From Molanna angustata (taxonomy: Eukaryota > Arthropoda > Insecta > Trichoptera > Molannidae): 64,000 nt of DNA. The notes beneath the pieces were generated by a model that saw nothing but the letters and a program-made list of their open reading frames with translations, did not search any database and was not told where the DNA came from. Numbering within the stretch: the first letter of the stretch is position 1; every line of letters starts with the position of its first letter. This document shows positions 11,168-23,954 of the stretch, piece by piece. Position numbers and translations under genes: made by a program. The stretch lies in NCBI GenBank assembly GCA_963576475.1, contig OY754975.1, positions 17,741,381 to 17,805,380 on the forward strand, in the 5' to 3' direction.

Positions 11168-11345
11168 TGCGTAGAGAGTGGCGTATCAGGCACAACCATG
11201 AATCGTATGATCTGTACAAGGAGCCTACCATACTGACATAAATAAGAATAGGAAGACTCAGATGGGCTGGACACGTCCAAAGAATGAGCGAGGAGGACGT
11301 CCCAAAACGAATCACAAATGGTGCACCGGGTGGACGAAGAAAAAA
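11168..11345 (+). pseudogene. RTE-like LINE, penultimate part (plus half of an inverted copy)
   Basis: The plus strand reads EWRIRHNHESYDLYKEPTIL, a stop, then RLRWAGHVQRM and VPKRITNGAPGGRR. In RTE proteins this segment lies immediately upstream of GRPKLRW, which here is on the minus strand. Adjacent halves in opposite orientation are the known signature of a 5' inversion (twin priming) during LINE insertion. Confidence 0.8.
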
Positions 11346-11382
11346 AAAAGAGATTAAAAGGAGCAATTATAAAGCGAACGCC

Positions 11383-11476
11383 ATATATTTATTTATTTTA
11401 TTTATTTATATAATTTATGTACATGTGTACAAAGGCAGGTTTATTGCCATAAGGCAATTTCTTCCAACCAACCCGA
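11383..11476 (-). mobile_element. LINE family B 3' tail
   Basis: Read on the minus strand, GGTTGGTTGGAAGAAATTGC continues into CTTATGGCAATAAACC and an (AAATA)n tail. This matches the 3' end of the LINE at 40165-40890 and the tail of SINE family 2. Confidence 0.75.
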
Positions 11477-11726
11477 GCAACGTATCATATATATCACTTA
11501 TGATTAGTGATTATGAATCAGATGATTCCAGTAATTCATGTAGACCCCACCTTAACTGTCCCTTATTCTATAAAAAAAACTATCATCAACAATTCGCATT
11601 CACCTGTTTCCGGTTTACTAAGTCAAGGCTTCTGGTTGGCTCTCTGATTGGTTGAGATCTCGTAGTATTAAGTCAAATGAGCTGTTATTTATTTATCGTA
11701 TGGAAATAATGAATTAAATGTTTAAA

Positions 11727-11926
11727 NNNNNNNNNNNNNNNNNNNNNNNNNNNNNNNNNNNNNNNNNNNNNNNNNNNNNNNNNNNNNNNNNNNNNNNNNN
11801 NNNNNNNNNNNNNNNNNNNNNNNNNNNNNNNNNNNNNNNNNNNNNNNNNNNNNNNNNNNNNNNNNNNNNNNNNNNNNNNNNNNNNNNNNNNNNNNNNNNN
11901 NNNNNNNNNNNNNNNNNNNNNNNNNN
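11727..11926. other. Assembly gap, 200 N
   Basis: Exactly 200 undetermined bases, probably a placeholder of fixed length rather than a measured gap. Confidence 1.
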
Positions 11927-12152
11927 TTATTTTTATTTATTTATTTTATATATTTCGGTAAACATACAGCAATACAAAACAAAAATCTTATACAAATATA
12001 ACCAGAAAATTAGCCAGCAAAGTTTACATAATATTACTATTAGCTCATGTACATTAAAAAAGATAAATCATAAGAACTGAAACTAAAAGTGGAAAAGAAA
12101 AAACTGAATGAGTTATGCTTGATTAATGGGAAAAGGAAAATGGAGACAGTAA

Positions 12153-12167
12153 GGGGGGGAGGGGGGG

Positions 12168-12202
<35 letters not shown>

Positions 12203-12221
12203 GGGGGAGGGGGGAGGGGGG
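12153..12221 (+). repeat. Poly-G tract
   Basis: Nearly pure G over about 69 bases, broken only by single A residues. It could form G-quadruplexes. It lies just over 200 bases from the sequence gap, so its length may be inaccurate. Confidence 0.9.
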
Positions 12222-12773
12222 ATTTATCGATTGATTACCTGATTGCTATTCTTTCCTTATTCTTTATTACCAGGAATGATTTTACGAACTTTTATGTGAT
12301 GGAATTTAATTATATTTATATATATATTTTTTTAAATTGCTTCCTCAAAAAATAAACAGACCAAATCGTTAAATATAAAAAAGATCAAAATTAAATGTAA
12401 TGAAGCCACAAATTGAAATAAATCACCCATTCAGATACAAGTTCAATAAAATATATATTCTTTACTTATAAACAAAATTATACAATATAAATAATTATGT
12501 AATGATTACATATCGTTACGATTTTAATACATATGTACATTCTTAGTTTTTGTAAATAGTGCGCCTTAACACACATTCATAACACATATCATACTTAACA
12601 TCTGTTAGGCTACTCATGACATGATCTTAATACGTTCTAGCCTCAATCTTAAAAATGTATAAATCAGTACTCGATCATAACCTATATTCAATCATAAAAA
12701 AAATACTTAAGATCTAAATTTTGTATGAAATTGTTATTATTTTTTTGTATAAATGAACAAAATCGATTTAGAG
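12222..12773. other. AT-rich sequence without a recognisable gene
   Basis: No domain or repeat was recognised. Confidence 0.45.
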
Positions 12774-13240
12774 GCGATATAACGCTAAATTTAGTAACTG
12801 AAAACATAATATATAAAAAAACCAGCCTAATGCACTATAAATTTACGCGTTAATAAGGGCAACTATTGTGCGCGTTAAAAAAAGGTTTATAAGTGATTTA
12901 AATTATCGGAAACCCAAAACTTGTTGATTTTTTTCATTTTAAGAACAAACCTTAGTTGAAATGAAAAAAAAAAACATCGGTCATTCACTTTGATTTTATG
13001 CACTCTTTAAGCATATAAAAGATTTAGTTCTCTACGACATAACTTTATGGAGAAATTTAAATTAAATGTTGTAAAAAAGGATATTTTTAATATTCTTTTG
13101 GGGAGAATTTAGGATGAATTTTGAAATTTTGTGATGAACATTCACTAGAGAAATATTGAAAACACTATACTATTTTTTTTTAGAAATACACTGTTTAACG
13201 AATTTGAGGAATTTTATTTGAAATTGGGGGTGTTTAGGTT
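12774..13240 (+). repeat. Dispersed repeat D, uninterrupted copy
   Basis: From ATATAACGCTAAATTTAGT to GTTTAGGTTTATATACC this sequence has a second, minus-strand copy. That copy is split: its first half is at 32634-32885 and its second half at 25532-25737, separated by LINE insertions. Shared words include GAACATTCACTAGAGAAAT, AAGCATATAAAAGATTTA and TTATCGGAAACCCAAAA. There is no coding capacity. Class unknown. Confidence 0.85.
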
Positions 13241-13856
13241 TATATACCTCATTAATTAATTTAAATCCTAAAGATTTATGAAGTCTGAATGTATTCTTAA
13301 TCAACTTCGTGAGTAGATTGAAATATATTGTCCTTTAACAGCAAACATGGCAACCTACAACGTTTATCTATATAGGATGTAGATAATATACAAAAGAGAT
13401 ATTAAATAAATAAAAAACGTTTAAAATTTATGTTTAAAAGTAGGTATATAAAGATAAAAGGCATACGTATATTAGGTCCCAGCTCAATCTGATCTCCTAA
13501 ACATGCCTTCGCAAGATTCACGCGGCCAACTGGAGTAGAAATAAAATTTGATAGGTCAAAAATAGTTTTTAGACCTCAATTTTCCTACGCACTATTGGAA
13601 AAATCCCTTTTATTACATTATGTTTCACGTGCAACTGAGTGACTAGACCCAACATCAAATAGGAAATACAACATATTATCCAAATAGATAACGATATTAT
13701 ATTCCAAGAAAATCTACGATAATTTTATTTATGAGTACTTTTTTAGACATAACATTTCACGTGTATACTTGAAGATATTATTTAAAAATAATTGCAAGTA
13801 ACCCATTTTATTTTAATGTATTTTATATTTTATTGAGGGTATACACAGATGAACAG
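13241..13856. other. AT-rich sequence without a recognisable gene
   Basis: Nothing assigned. Confidence 0.45.
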
Positions 13857-14040
13857 GTTTTTTTTTTTTATTTATTTTATTTTATGTAGTTTCTCGGGCT
13901 ACTAACAGTTGCTATGTCAAATAATTATTTAACACACACCCAATAACAAGTGAATAAATAAATAACTGAAAACACAATTTGTCTCCACCGGGAATCGAAT
14001 CCGGGACCCTTGGATCAGCAGTTAGATACCTAACCAACTA
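13857..14040 (-). mobile_element. tRNA-derived SINE, family 1, head truncated
   Basis: On the minus strand it carries TAGTTGGTTAGGTATCTAAC and a B box-like GGATTCGATTCCCGG. The body runs leftwards to a poly(A)/(TAAAA)n tail at about 13858-13887. It is the same family as 19477-19697. The 5' end of the head is missing where the Penelope/(TA)n block begins. Confidence 0.85.
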
Positions 14041-14070
14041 TTATATACCTATATATGTATATACATTCAT

Positions 14071-14847
<777 letters not shown>

Positions 14848-16434
14848 GTAGTCGCGAAACTATACGACAAGAAACTTGCCATATACTTAGAAAATCGCTT
14901 CCGCCGAAAAGAAATATATCTCTCGATGAAATACGAGCTCTTAAAGAATTACGCGCAAATAAAGATATAATTATTCTTCCGGCAGATAAGGGAAACGCAA
15001 CAGTCATCATGAAAAGCGAAGATTATCACATTAAAATAACTAATTTGCTTAACGATCCGGCTTATAAACTGCATCCTAATAATCCTATAACATACTTAGA
15101 AAAAACGACTAAAACAAAAATTATGTCATCCAAATTAAGTCCAGAATTAAAAAAGTCGTTAATACCTAGAGAAAAATCGTCACGATTTCCGAAATTATAC
15201 GGTTTGCCAAAGATTCACAAGACGGATGTTCCTCTTAGACCCATAGTCAGTTCTGTCGGTTCGCCACTTCAAATGTTATCAAAGTATCTTGCCAACTACT
15301 TACAACCAGATGTAGAATCAGCGGAATCATTTGTCAAAAATTCGGAACATTTTATACAAATCATTAAAAATCAAAAATTAAACAAGGGCGACATCCTTGT
15401 CAGTTTTGACGTCGTATCCCTGTTTACCAATATACCTACAGACGAAGCTCTTCAAGCAATAAAAGAAATGAGTGACCCACCGAATGACATAATAACTTTA
15501 ATAGAACATTGCCTCAATAACACATTTTTCACTTATAATAACGACATGTACAAACAAGTAAAAGGAGCACCAATGGGTCTATCTCTTTCACCGCCAGTCG
15601 CTAACATATTCATGACCAAGTTAGAAAAAGAAGCTATAGATAGAGCGCGCTTAAAACCAAAGCTATGGATTAGATACGTGGACGATACTTTCGTTATATG
15701 GCCTCACGGTTTGGAGGAACTTCACAAATTTCTTGATTTTCTGAACGATCTCCACAATAACATCAAATTCACAATGGAGATCGAAAACAACGGTGAAATT
15801 CCTTTTCTTGATGTTCTCGTAATCAAAAAAGACGATGGCACTCTCGGCCACACTGTGTACAGAAAATCAACACATACCAACAGATATCTCCACGCATCGT
15901 CGAACCATCATCCAGCACAAATCGCCTCTGTAGCAAACACCTTGGTAACACGGTCATTAAGGATAACCGACTCCGAAAACATTCAAAATGAATTAGAGTA
16001 TCTTAAAAACGCGCTACGAAATAACGGTTTTTCAAATTTCACAATAAATAATGCAATAAAAAATCAAACGAATAAAAATTTTAATAAAAAAGATACATCA
16101 ACTAAAGTAAAGCCACTCGCCATTGCATTTTTACCTTACATAAAAGGCACTACTGACAAAATAAGTCACCTACTTTACAAACATAATATTCGCACCATTT
16201 TTAGAACAGACAACAAAATTTCATCCTTTTTAAAAAGTCCGAAAGATAAAATACCATTAGAGTCACACGGTATTTACGAAATCCCTTGCGGTGATTGCAC
16301 AAAAACTTACATAGGCAGGACAAATCGCAGAATCTCGGCACGCGTCTCTGAACATCGCGTAGATATTAAAAACCGGAAATTAACTTCATCTCTAGTAAAT
16401 CACTCATTGACCGAAAATCACTCCATAGACTTTG

Positions 16435-16999
16435 AAAATTCAAAAGTAGTCGCGAATATCAACAATGAAACATTTAGAATTTACAGGGAAGCAATAGAAA
16501 TATATAGAAGAAGCAACAGTATAATGAATAGCAGGGACGATAGCATTCGAATCCCGACCGCATGGACAAGTGTACTTGAAAACAATATTTTGAAAAACCA
16601 TAATAATCAAATTAACCCAACTACCGATATTTCAAACAATAGTCACATTAAAAACATTAGTAAAATTCTTAGTAAGCCGAAAACTGATAATCCACCTGTA
16701 AACAATATACCGTTAAGTACTCGAGTCACTAGAAGCCAAACAAAACGCAGTAATGACGTCATTGGGGAAACCCACCCCTCCACTAACAACTGACATGGCT
16801 TCCTTTCAAACTTTCACTTGGTGGTAAGCTTCCGACGCGAACGGACGTGCGCGCACTATCCCTCGCGACGGAAATTTATTAACAAGGCGCCTATTGAAAA
16901 TGTCTGATGTGATTCAGACGAAACGTCGGCAGACGACTGATTCTCTCGGGAATCAGAATTTGACGCGGGTTATCCCCAAAATACTTAATAATAACATAT
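16435..16999 (+). repeat. 565-bp inverted arm of Penelope-like element (right)
   Basis: It covers the last roughly 120 codons of the ORF and the 3' UTR. Its outer end, at TAACATAT, is followed by unique sequence to 17028 and then by (TA)n. Confidence 0.92.
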
Positions 17000-17025
17000 T
17001 TTGTACTCGCGAAAACCTTAGATTT

Positions 17026-17247
<222 letters not shown>

Positions 17248-17410
17248 TGGTACAATGCATAGTTAGGCCTGCTGTCCAATTATGAATATCCACTGTTAGT
17301 TATATTCAACATAACATAACAGAAGAGAAAGAATGTAAAGAAATAATGAATAGGAGATGGGAAAGGATAGTGGGATAGGAAAGTGACGGGGAATGTCAGA
17401 GGATAACTAA

Positions 17411-17425
17411 GAGAGAGAGAGAGAG

Positions 17426-17494
<69 letters not shown>
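17411..17494. repeat. (GA)n microsatellite
   Basis: A GA run with one short GATAGATA interruption near 17428. Confidence 0.97.
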
Positions 17495-17497
<3 letters not shown>

Positions 17498-17641
17498 GAA
17501 AATAAAATATCTATCCACTGTTTTCTCGGATCGTGTTGGTTATTTATTTCGTACACCTACTATACGGAGTATGAAATAAGTTGAATTGAATTTTTTTAAC
17601 TGTTTCGCAGATACGAGGAATGGAATAATGTTTTCGGTGAT

Positions 17642-17795
17642 TAAAGCCGTAGGCACTCGTGGCAACTAGTGGTCACGAGTTCGAATCTGCCACGACCGAT
17701 TTCGTTCACCTATAGCACAAGCATTCATGCTTAGTTTAGGGAATGTATGAGGATGTATATGTACTTGTTTCAAGGAAGTATTCATTCTTTTTAAA
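17642..17795 (+). mobile_element. SINE family 3, copy 1
   Basis: GTGGCAACTAGTGGTCACGA and GAGTTCGAATCTGCC resemble tRNA-type A and B boxes. The body shares CCACGACCGATTTCGTTCAC and GTATGAGGATGTATATGTAC with 23955-24068. Confidence 0.75.
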
Positions 17796-18669
17796 AAAGA
17801 GACATTGATGATGCAGAATAAAAATTCAACGGGAATAAATTGACAATGAAGTTCAAGTCTTTATCATTAAAACGAGCCCATTCACAAAAACCTAAAAAAT
17901 GTATCTTGTAGGTAGTGCAACATATTTCATGTTGATCGATTAATGTGAAAATATCATTTTAATGGATAGGCAACTATTAATAATGAAATATTACAGCAAT
18001 AAAGGTGAGTAGCAATAAACAAAGTCTATAAAATGATACCAAATAACAAACTTTACGACCATTGATCGCTGAAGAATGAAGATAGAATTATGGAATGCTT
18101 AGTATCTACATATCATAATTCTATAACCGTCTTTTTAATTAATTTAAAATAACTTGTTTGAGAAAAATCAAGGAGAGAAAAGAGAAATTATTATTATAGT
18201 TATTAAAATGTTTGAATTTCCTTCCCCGTCCCCCCTCTCTCTCCCTCCTCCCCATCCCTCACACTCATCGCGTTAACTAAGTTGTGTGTCATCTTCGCTC
18301 TAATAAAAATCATATCTAACGGCCGTTATACCACGGAAACCCACAATTTACCTTCAAATCAGTTCATTGTGTTGTGTAACCCATTTGTGAAGTGAATCAT
18401 TAACAATTATAAATCACCAGTGATCTTTTGTGGCTACAAATTAAAAAGTGAGTCTCGTTTCCTTCAGTTTCCAATATATTTCCCCTAGTCGCAATCAATT
18501 AATGAAATATTTATCGACGCAACAATATTGATCGTAAAACTATGTACTTTCAAAATTCAAATGCCCACCATTTTCAAATTGTATGCGAGAATTTTAATAG
18601 AATAAGGAAAAATACATTGAAAATTAGTTTACGCAATTCTCGTTTTTCTAAGGCTGGAAAGAAATTTAC
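17796..18669. other. Sequence without a recognisable gene
   Basis: A C/T-rich stretch lies at 18220-18262. No domain or repeat was identified. Confidence 0.45.
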
Positions 18670-18715
18670 CTTTGACAACAAACTCATGACTTCCACATAT
18701 AGCAAAAACTAAAAT

Positions 18716-18931
18716 ATAATAATAATAATGAACACTTCCTTGCACCCTGCACAAGTGGCGAGTTTATTGCCGTATGGCAATTTCTTCCAACTAACCAGTG
18801 TTTCCAGCCCAGAGAAGCAATATTTGCGTGAGAAATGAATTTAAATAAATTTCTCCTCTGCTGGGAATCGAACCCAGAACGCCCGCACAGAAACCGAACG
18901 GCTTGCCAACTGTGCCACGGCGGTCGGTACA
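18716..18931 (-). mobile_element. tRNA-headed SINE family 2 with LINE-derived tail
   Basis: Read on the minus strand it has three parts. The tRNA-like head has CCGTGGCACAGTTGGCAAG as A box and GGGTTCGATTCCCAG as B box. The body contains CTCACGCAAATATTGCTTC. The tail is GTTAGTTGGAAGAAATTGCC followed by ATACGGCAATAAACTCGCC, ending in ATT repeats. The tail matches the 3' end of the LINE at 40165-40890. A SINE that borrows a LINE tail is normally copied by that LINE's reverse transcriptase. The head is a SINE promoter, not a functional tRNA gene. Confidence 0.9.
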
Positions 18932-19291
18932 ATGAATTCGAGTTAGAGAACCTATATGTGTTTTTGTGAATTGTGTAGTTGTATTTGTGATTAACATTTA
19001 ATTTGAAACGATTAGTATTTATTCAATGTTACTATTTTTACAAAACTTACCCAAAAAAAATTGGTTATTTTTATTCATTAAATTTATTGAATTTCAATGC
19101 TTAAAACAACAAAACTAATCTTTGACCCTTTGATTGATGTCATAATACAATAATTATAATAAGTTTTTACTTCAGTTTTATGTGATAAAGATTGTCAATT
19201 AACTGAAATGAAAAATACACCAAATAGTGGTGCAATTACTACAATCTGTTACAACCAAATAGCTGAAATGTGAATGCTCCACAAGACTATA

Positions 19292-19437
19292 GGGATATCT
19301 CATTGAAATACAATAAGATTCACACTTTCTGGAAGTTATATTTAAGAAACAGCATCACTGGTGTGGGATATCTCATTGAAATACAATAAGATTCACACTT
19401 TCTGGAAGTTACATTTAAGAAACAGCATCACTGGTGT
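19292..19437. repeat. Tandem duplication of 73 bp
   Basis: Two adjacent copies starting GGGATATCTCATTGAAATAC differ at one visible position (TTATATTT versus TTACATTT), so the duplication is recent. Confidence 0.95.
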
Positions 19438-19476
19438 GGACACGCAAGTACTCGCATTGGATCTTTAGAATGAAAA

Positions 19477-19697
19477 GTTATTTTATTTTATTTTTATATT
19501 ACTTCTCAGACAACTAAAAGGTACTATGTCAAATATTAATTTAACACGCAAGTTGCCACATTCTGGAGACTTATGATATTAATCGTCTCACAGATCCAGA
19601 CTGAAATCATAATTAAAAACTGTGTCTCCACCGGGAATCGAACCCGGGACCCTTGGATCAGCAGTCAGATACCTAACCAACTGAGCCACAAAGGCCG
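19477..19697 (-). mobile_element. tRNA-derived SINE, family 1, full length
   Basis: The head on the minus strand reads GCCTTTGTGGCTCAGTTGGT (A box) and later GGGTTCGATTCCCGG (B box), which together form a clear RNA polymerase III promoter. The body runs leftwards into an (AAAATA)n tail at about 19478-19500. The copy at 13857-14040 belongs to the same family. Confidence 0.92.
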
Positions 19698-19944
19698 AAG
19701 TTACTCGTAGAAAGGCGAATACACCTTGATTTTGCAATGGAAAAACTAAAGTATATACATTATAAAGCTAGATTGCGGTGCGGTGTAAAGAAATAGAGAA
19801 TAATAGAACCAGTTGAAAACTTAATGTAAAATAATATAAAAGTAATTAAATAAAAAAAACGACTCCAATAATTCACCTGTAGTCTATGCAATCTGTATGA
19901 CATACATAACCAACAGTTTAAAGAGGCTATAGTAGGCTATATAG

Positions 19945-20036
19945 TATATTTTGAAAATAATTTCCCCAGTACCCTCAAAAGATACGTTTTTGAAATAAAG
20001 AACAGTTTATATTTGCATCTTTATTCTATTGCATGA
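19945..20036 (+). repeat. Dispersed repeat E, copy 1
   Basis: It shares TTCCCCAGTACCCTCAAAAG and CATCTTTATTCTATTG with 55130-55215 in the same order and orientation, at roughly 90% identity by eye. The nature of the repeat is unknown. Confidence 0.85.
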
Positions 20037-20237
20037 GTTTTTTGAAATTTGTATTTGTTTAATACTATTCTTGTAGAATTAGTTTTAGTAAAACCCTTTT
20101 TTATTTTTTTTTACTGTACATAACTAAAAAACTACATGGCCTATGAAGAAGATTTTTATTTCAATCGAAAGATAATATGAAAATCTACCGGCTGAGTTTT
20201 TTTATATTGTAATATTTTAATTACTATTCTTGCTTTT

Positions 20238-20400
20238 TCTTCTTCTTCCTCTGGTTTTAGGCCGAGCGCCTGTTTTTTCAGTCGGAGATTGCCTCTTGTG
20301 ATTTGGTTGTCCAGCTGTCACTCCACCTTTTTGCTGGTCTCCCCTTTGCTTTACGACCCTCCGGGACTTCCTTTGAGATAATTTTGGGTAGTCATATTAG
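20238..20400 (-). pseudogene. LINE C-terminal fragment
   Basis: The minus strand gives KAKGRPAKRWSDSW and, in a shifted frame, QLDNQITRGNLRLKKQALG ending in a run of Glu codons. This is a characteristic end of a common insect LINE protein. The frame is broken. Confidence 0.6.
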
Positions 20401-20857
20401 TAGATAATCAATATTGCTTCATGTTTCATACATGAGAAGGTAATTTAGCGTGCATTTTTGTGTACTTCCATATACCCAGGGTATAAAAGGGCCTTAAGGA
20501 GATTTCAGGTGGATTCCTTTTATAAGATCTTGGTCAAAATAAAATGTGGCCAATCCTTTCCAATAAAAAAAAACATTGAAGTCGGTCAACGTTGTAAAGA
20601 ATTATCGTTGAACATATACATAAAAAAATCACTTGTTGTTAACCTCATATTTTGAAGTCGGTTAATAACAAAACAAATCGAGAAAAACACGAGAAACGAG
20701 CACACTTTATGGTTGTATGTGTGGTAGTTTATTGATTTATCTTGTCTACGTATGAAGGAAAACATGACAAAACTAGGAAATAAAACTGAAATGGTACTTT
20801 CATATACGGGTTGATGTCAAACGACACAATAATACGAGAATAAATCATTTTACATAC

Positions 20858-20937
20858 CTTCCCTGTACACGTATCATGTGAATATGGTTGCGATATATTA
20901 AGGAAAATACAGCGATTGATCTTATATGTTACGGAAT
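20858..20937 (-). CDS. Possible spliced exon, minus strand, unproven
   Basis: On the minus strand an 80-base segment is bounded by a good acceptor (CCACCTCACAG) and a good donor (AAG|GTATGTAA). It is open in only one frame, reading SVTYKINRCIFLN and onwards. Its entry phase (two bases completing a codon) fits the exit phase of the stronger exon candidate at 38942-39038, which would lie upstream. No homology was recognised, and chance matches to splice signals are frequent, so confidence is low. Confidence 0.2.
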
Positions 20938-21256
20938 CTGTGAGGTGGTATGTGGGTCAAGGTGATATCTACCCCTTGGAGTTATGTGAATTCAGTGCTA
21001 TATCCATTCAAGGTACACCCAACCAAGACTGCCTGGAGAAATGTTACGGAAACCAATATCATATCCAGGCTATAATATTTTTACTTTCCTTTACTATGCT
21101 ATTGAAGATATTATGTATGGTTGGGAAATTAGAGTATTTTTTATACCGATTTCTCAACAGGTATGTATATTGGTTGGAATAAATTGCAGTAAGTCCGCCA
21201 GTGGACAATATATTTGCATATATTATGAACGAAAAAATAAATATACTGTATAGATT

Positions 21257-21429
21257 GCATATTGTGAGCTTTGTCGTGATGTGTACCGCGTATTGTGAGT
21301 TTTGTCGTGATGTGTACCGCGTATTGTGAGCTTTGCCGTGATGTGTACCGCGTATTGTGAACTTTGTCGTGATGTGTACCGCGTATTGTGAGCTTTGTCG
21401 TGACGTGTACCGCGTATTGTGAGCTTTGC
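21257..21429. repeat. 31-bp tandem repeat, about 5.6 copies
   Basis: The unit is of the type GCGTATTGTGAGCTTTGTCG plus TGATGTGTACC. Copies differ by one or two substitutions each. Confidence 0.95.
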
Positions 21430-22769
21430 ATTAACTTAGATTTGATTAGTTTACTATACAGAACGCTCAATTTCTTCTGATAAAAGTTTCTAAATATTTT
21501 AACGAATTGCAAAAACATGTTTTTTTTAAAAGAACGTTCATACACAGATATTCAATAGAAATATTAACAAATAATACCAAACAATAGCAATATAAACAAA
21601 TTAGTAACAAAGTGGTTAATGGAGAGGGGCAGAGAAGAGTGTGAGAGGGATCTTACTCATGTTTTGAAATGATGGATCTCACTCATGTCCTAATATCAAC
21701 CAACACATGTACATATAATACGCATGGATTAAATTTTGACTAAGTACTTGCACAGCTACTCATTTTGAATAGGTATTGCCTCGGAACAGGCTTTTGTCTA
21801 GTGAGGCAATATATCCAAGTACCTATTTATATTTTATTTGTATTGTATTTTGAATTAATATTGTCATGCAATTATGGCTTTTGTAATTCTTTTTTTATTT
21901 GGAAATAAAATAAAATAAAAAATATAGGCTTTAGAAAGATAATTTAGAGATAATCAACCATCTATGAAGATAAATAATTTTAGTGGAATATTTTATGTGG
22001 ATTACAGCTACAAGTCACTCATTTTAAAATGCACATATTACTCGTTATTTTTTTTTTTAATTAAGTATTGATCAGTTTTCTTAATTATCGTGAAAGGAAG
22101 GCTACATAAAAATTAAATGAACAAGGATGACACTGAGATTTACTGATAATAGAACTCACCGCATTGTTACATTCGATTAAATGAACGGTACTAGAGCTAA
22201 AAAACTTTGAAATGATTACGAAAAGATTAAAAATATTGAAACTCATGTGAAGTTTTTTTACAGTTAAAAAAATACTGAAACTCCTGTGAATTTCATCATA
22301 GATTTTTTTTCACCCTTCAAAAAATAGAAGAATGTATTTTTTTGCATCTCTATATATTAACGAAGGGTCGGATCAGTATAATGAAAAATTATTGTTGCTT
22401 CACATACTTCGAAAAAGCTCTTTCTTGTTTACCTTTATTGATTAGTTTAGTAAACCTTTTTTGGGTTACACACCATTACACAAAAGGCATGTTGTTATTA
22501 CTTTTATTAAAAACAATTTCCTTAAAACGATTATATAATGCGATAATATGGAATTAGTCGACCGAAGTAGGTAATGTAAAATTTCTAGACCAGAAATAAT
22601 ATTCAAACAATTTAACCCAAACATATTTCTTTGCGCATTTGAGTATCTAACCCAAATCCTAACCTGAGGTTAAAATACCCGTTTAGATTTTATGTGTTGT
22701 AATTGAACCCCAACATACGCGTTAAAAGCACAATTAAAACATAAGTTAACTTTTTTGTTTCGAAGCTAT
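21430..22769. other. AT-rich sequence without a recognisable gene
   Basis: An AAATAAAATAAAATAAA run ends near 21920. Nothing else was assigned. Confidence 0.45.
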
Positions 22770-22918
22770 TTATTTTAAGACATTTAAGACTATTCAAAAC
22801 ATCAAACATGAAAGCAATACTTGCGTGGGAATTACTTTTCACCCCTCGAAATCGAATCCTGGATGCTAGTACAGAATTCAATCGATTTACAATTACGCCA
22901 CGGCTCGCGGTGGTCCTT
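22770..22918 (-). mobile_element. SINE family 2, decayed copy
   Basis: On the minus strand GAGCCGTGGCGTAATTGTAA and AGGATTCGATTTCGAGGGG stand where the A and B boxes are in 18716-18931. CCCACGCAAGTATTGCTT then matches that copy's body. Confidence 0.7.
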
Positions 22919-23954
22919 CATTCTCAAATCAAATTAATTACCGGTTAGTCAACGCTTGCGAAAGATTAACCGTAGATAAGTTTTAAATTCCATTATTCAA
23001 AATCCCATTCATACAAGTTGTATTCAAACTTTTCAGATGTCGCTCTAATTAACAATGGATTGAATCTGTCTTCATACGTGTGAAATTCGATTTTTTCGTC
23101 TGTCGTTCTTCATACATTCTTTTCCAAATTATTGAAATGTTTAATTATTTTGAATCAATGATACATTTTTAACTTTATCATTCGTACATGTCCCCATTTC
23201 TTATCCTGTTGCATATCATTCGCGATTTTATTTTGATCGCATAATATTCGCTCCCATGCATTTTCTGCCATGTAAAAGCTTTGATATTATAGATGCTTTG
23301 TGAAATTAAATAAAATGAATCCACGTAAAAATTGTATAAAAATACAGATTCATAATGCAGACATATTTATTTGTGAATTTTCACGAGCTCACATTGGTGT
23401 ATGAAAAAAAATTATACAATATGCGGAGGTAAATTCTTTAATTTTAATTTCACGCGACGCTAAAAAAGATATCATTCTCTTGCCAACATCTTTAAAATAA
23501 TAAACGTGATTTAATTATTCACAAAGTATTATATATATTTCACCATTATTGATTGTGGTTCATATTTATAAATTTATTAGCGTGTGAATTAAATTTTCGA
23601 GTGAAAATATCATACCTAATGGTGTACTAAAAATTGTCCACATAGATGTATTTTCATCACTGCGTATGTTCTAAAAGAAAACTACTGAAAAATAAAATAC
23701 GATACAACTAAATGTTCATCTGCATCGATTTTAATTTTCGTGGCTCAGTTAGATATTATACATCTGAGCCCAGGTTTGCTTTTCTTCGGTGTAGACACAG
23801 GTTATGAATGTGTTTTCAATCTGGGTTTGCGACAAAATATGTTTTAAAATATTCATAATGTGGCATTTTGTAATAATAGCTAACCATGATTTACGCTTTA
23901 CTTTATTTAGGGCAATTCACTCTTTAAGCAGTGTTTTGTGAAAAGTGAGTTAAG
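22919..23954. other. Sequence without a recognisable gene
   Basis: A short inverted repeat (TGGCTCAG at 23740, CTGAGCCCA at 23764) is the only structure noted. Confidence 0.45.

Noticed and set aside
18670..18708. 39-base exon-like segment on the minus strand (acceptor ATTTTAG, donor AAG|GTAAAT)
   Set aside because: Two frames are open because it is so short, the acceptor is weak and it directly abuts a SINE. Not distinguishable from chance.
18850..18931. Possible tRNA gene on the minus strand
   Set aside because: It is the head of SINE family 2, with related heads elsewhere in the window.
19623..19697. Possible tRNA gene on the minus strand
   Set aside because: A and B boxes are good, but the sequence continues into a SINE body and tail, recurs at 13981-14040, and does not fold into a standard cloverleaf by eye. 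It is a SINE head.
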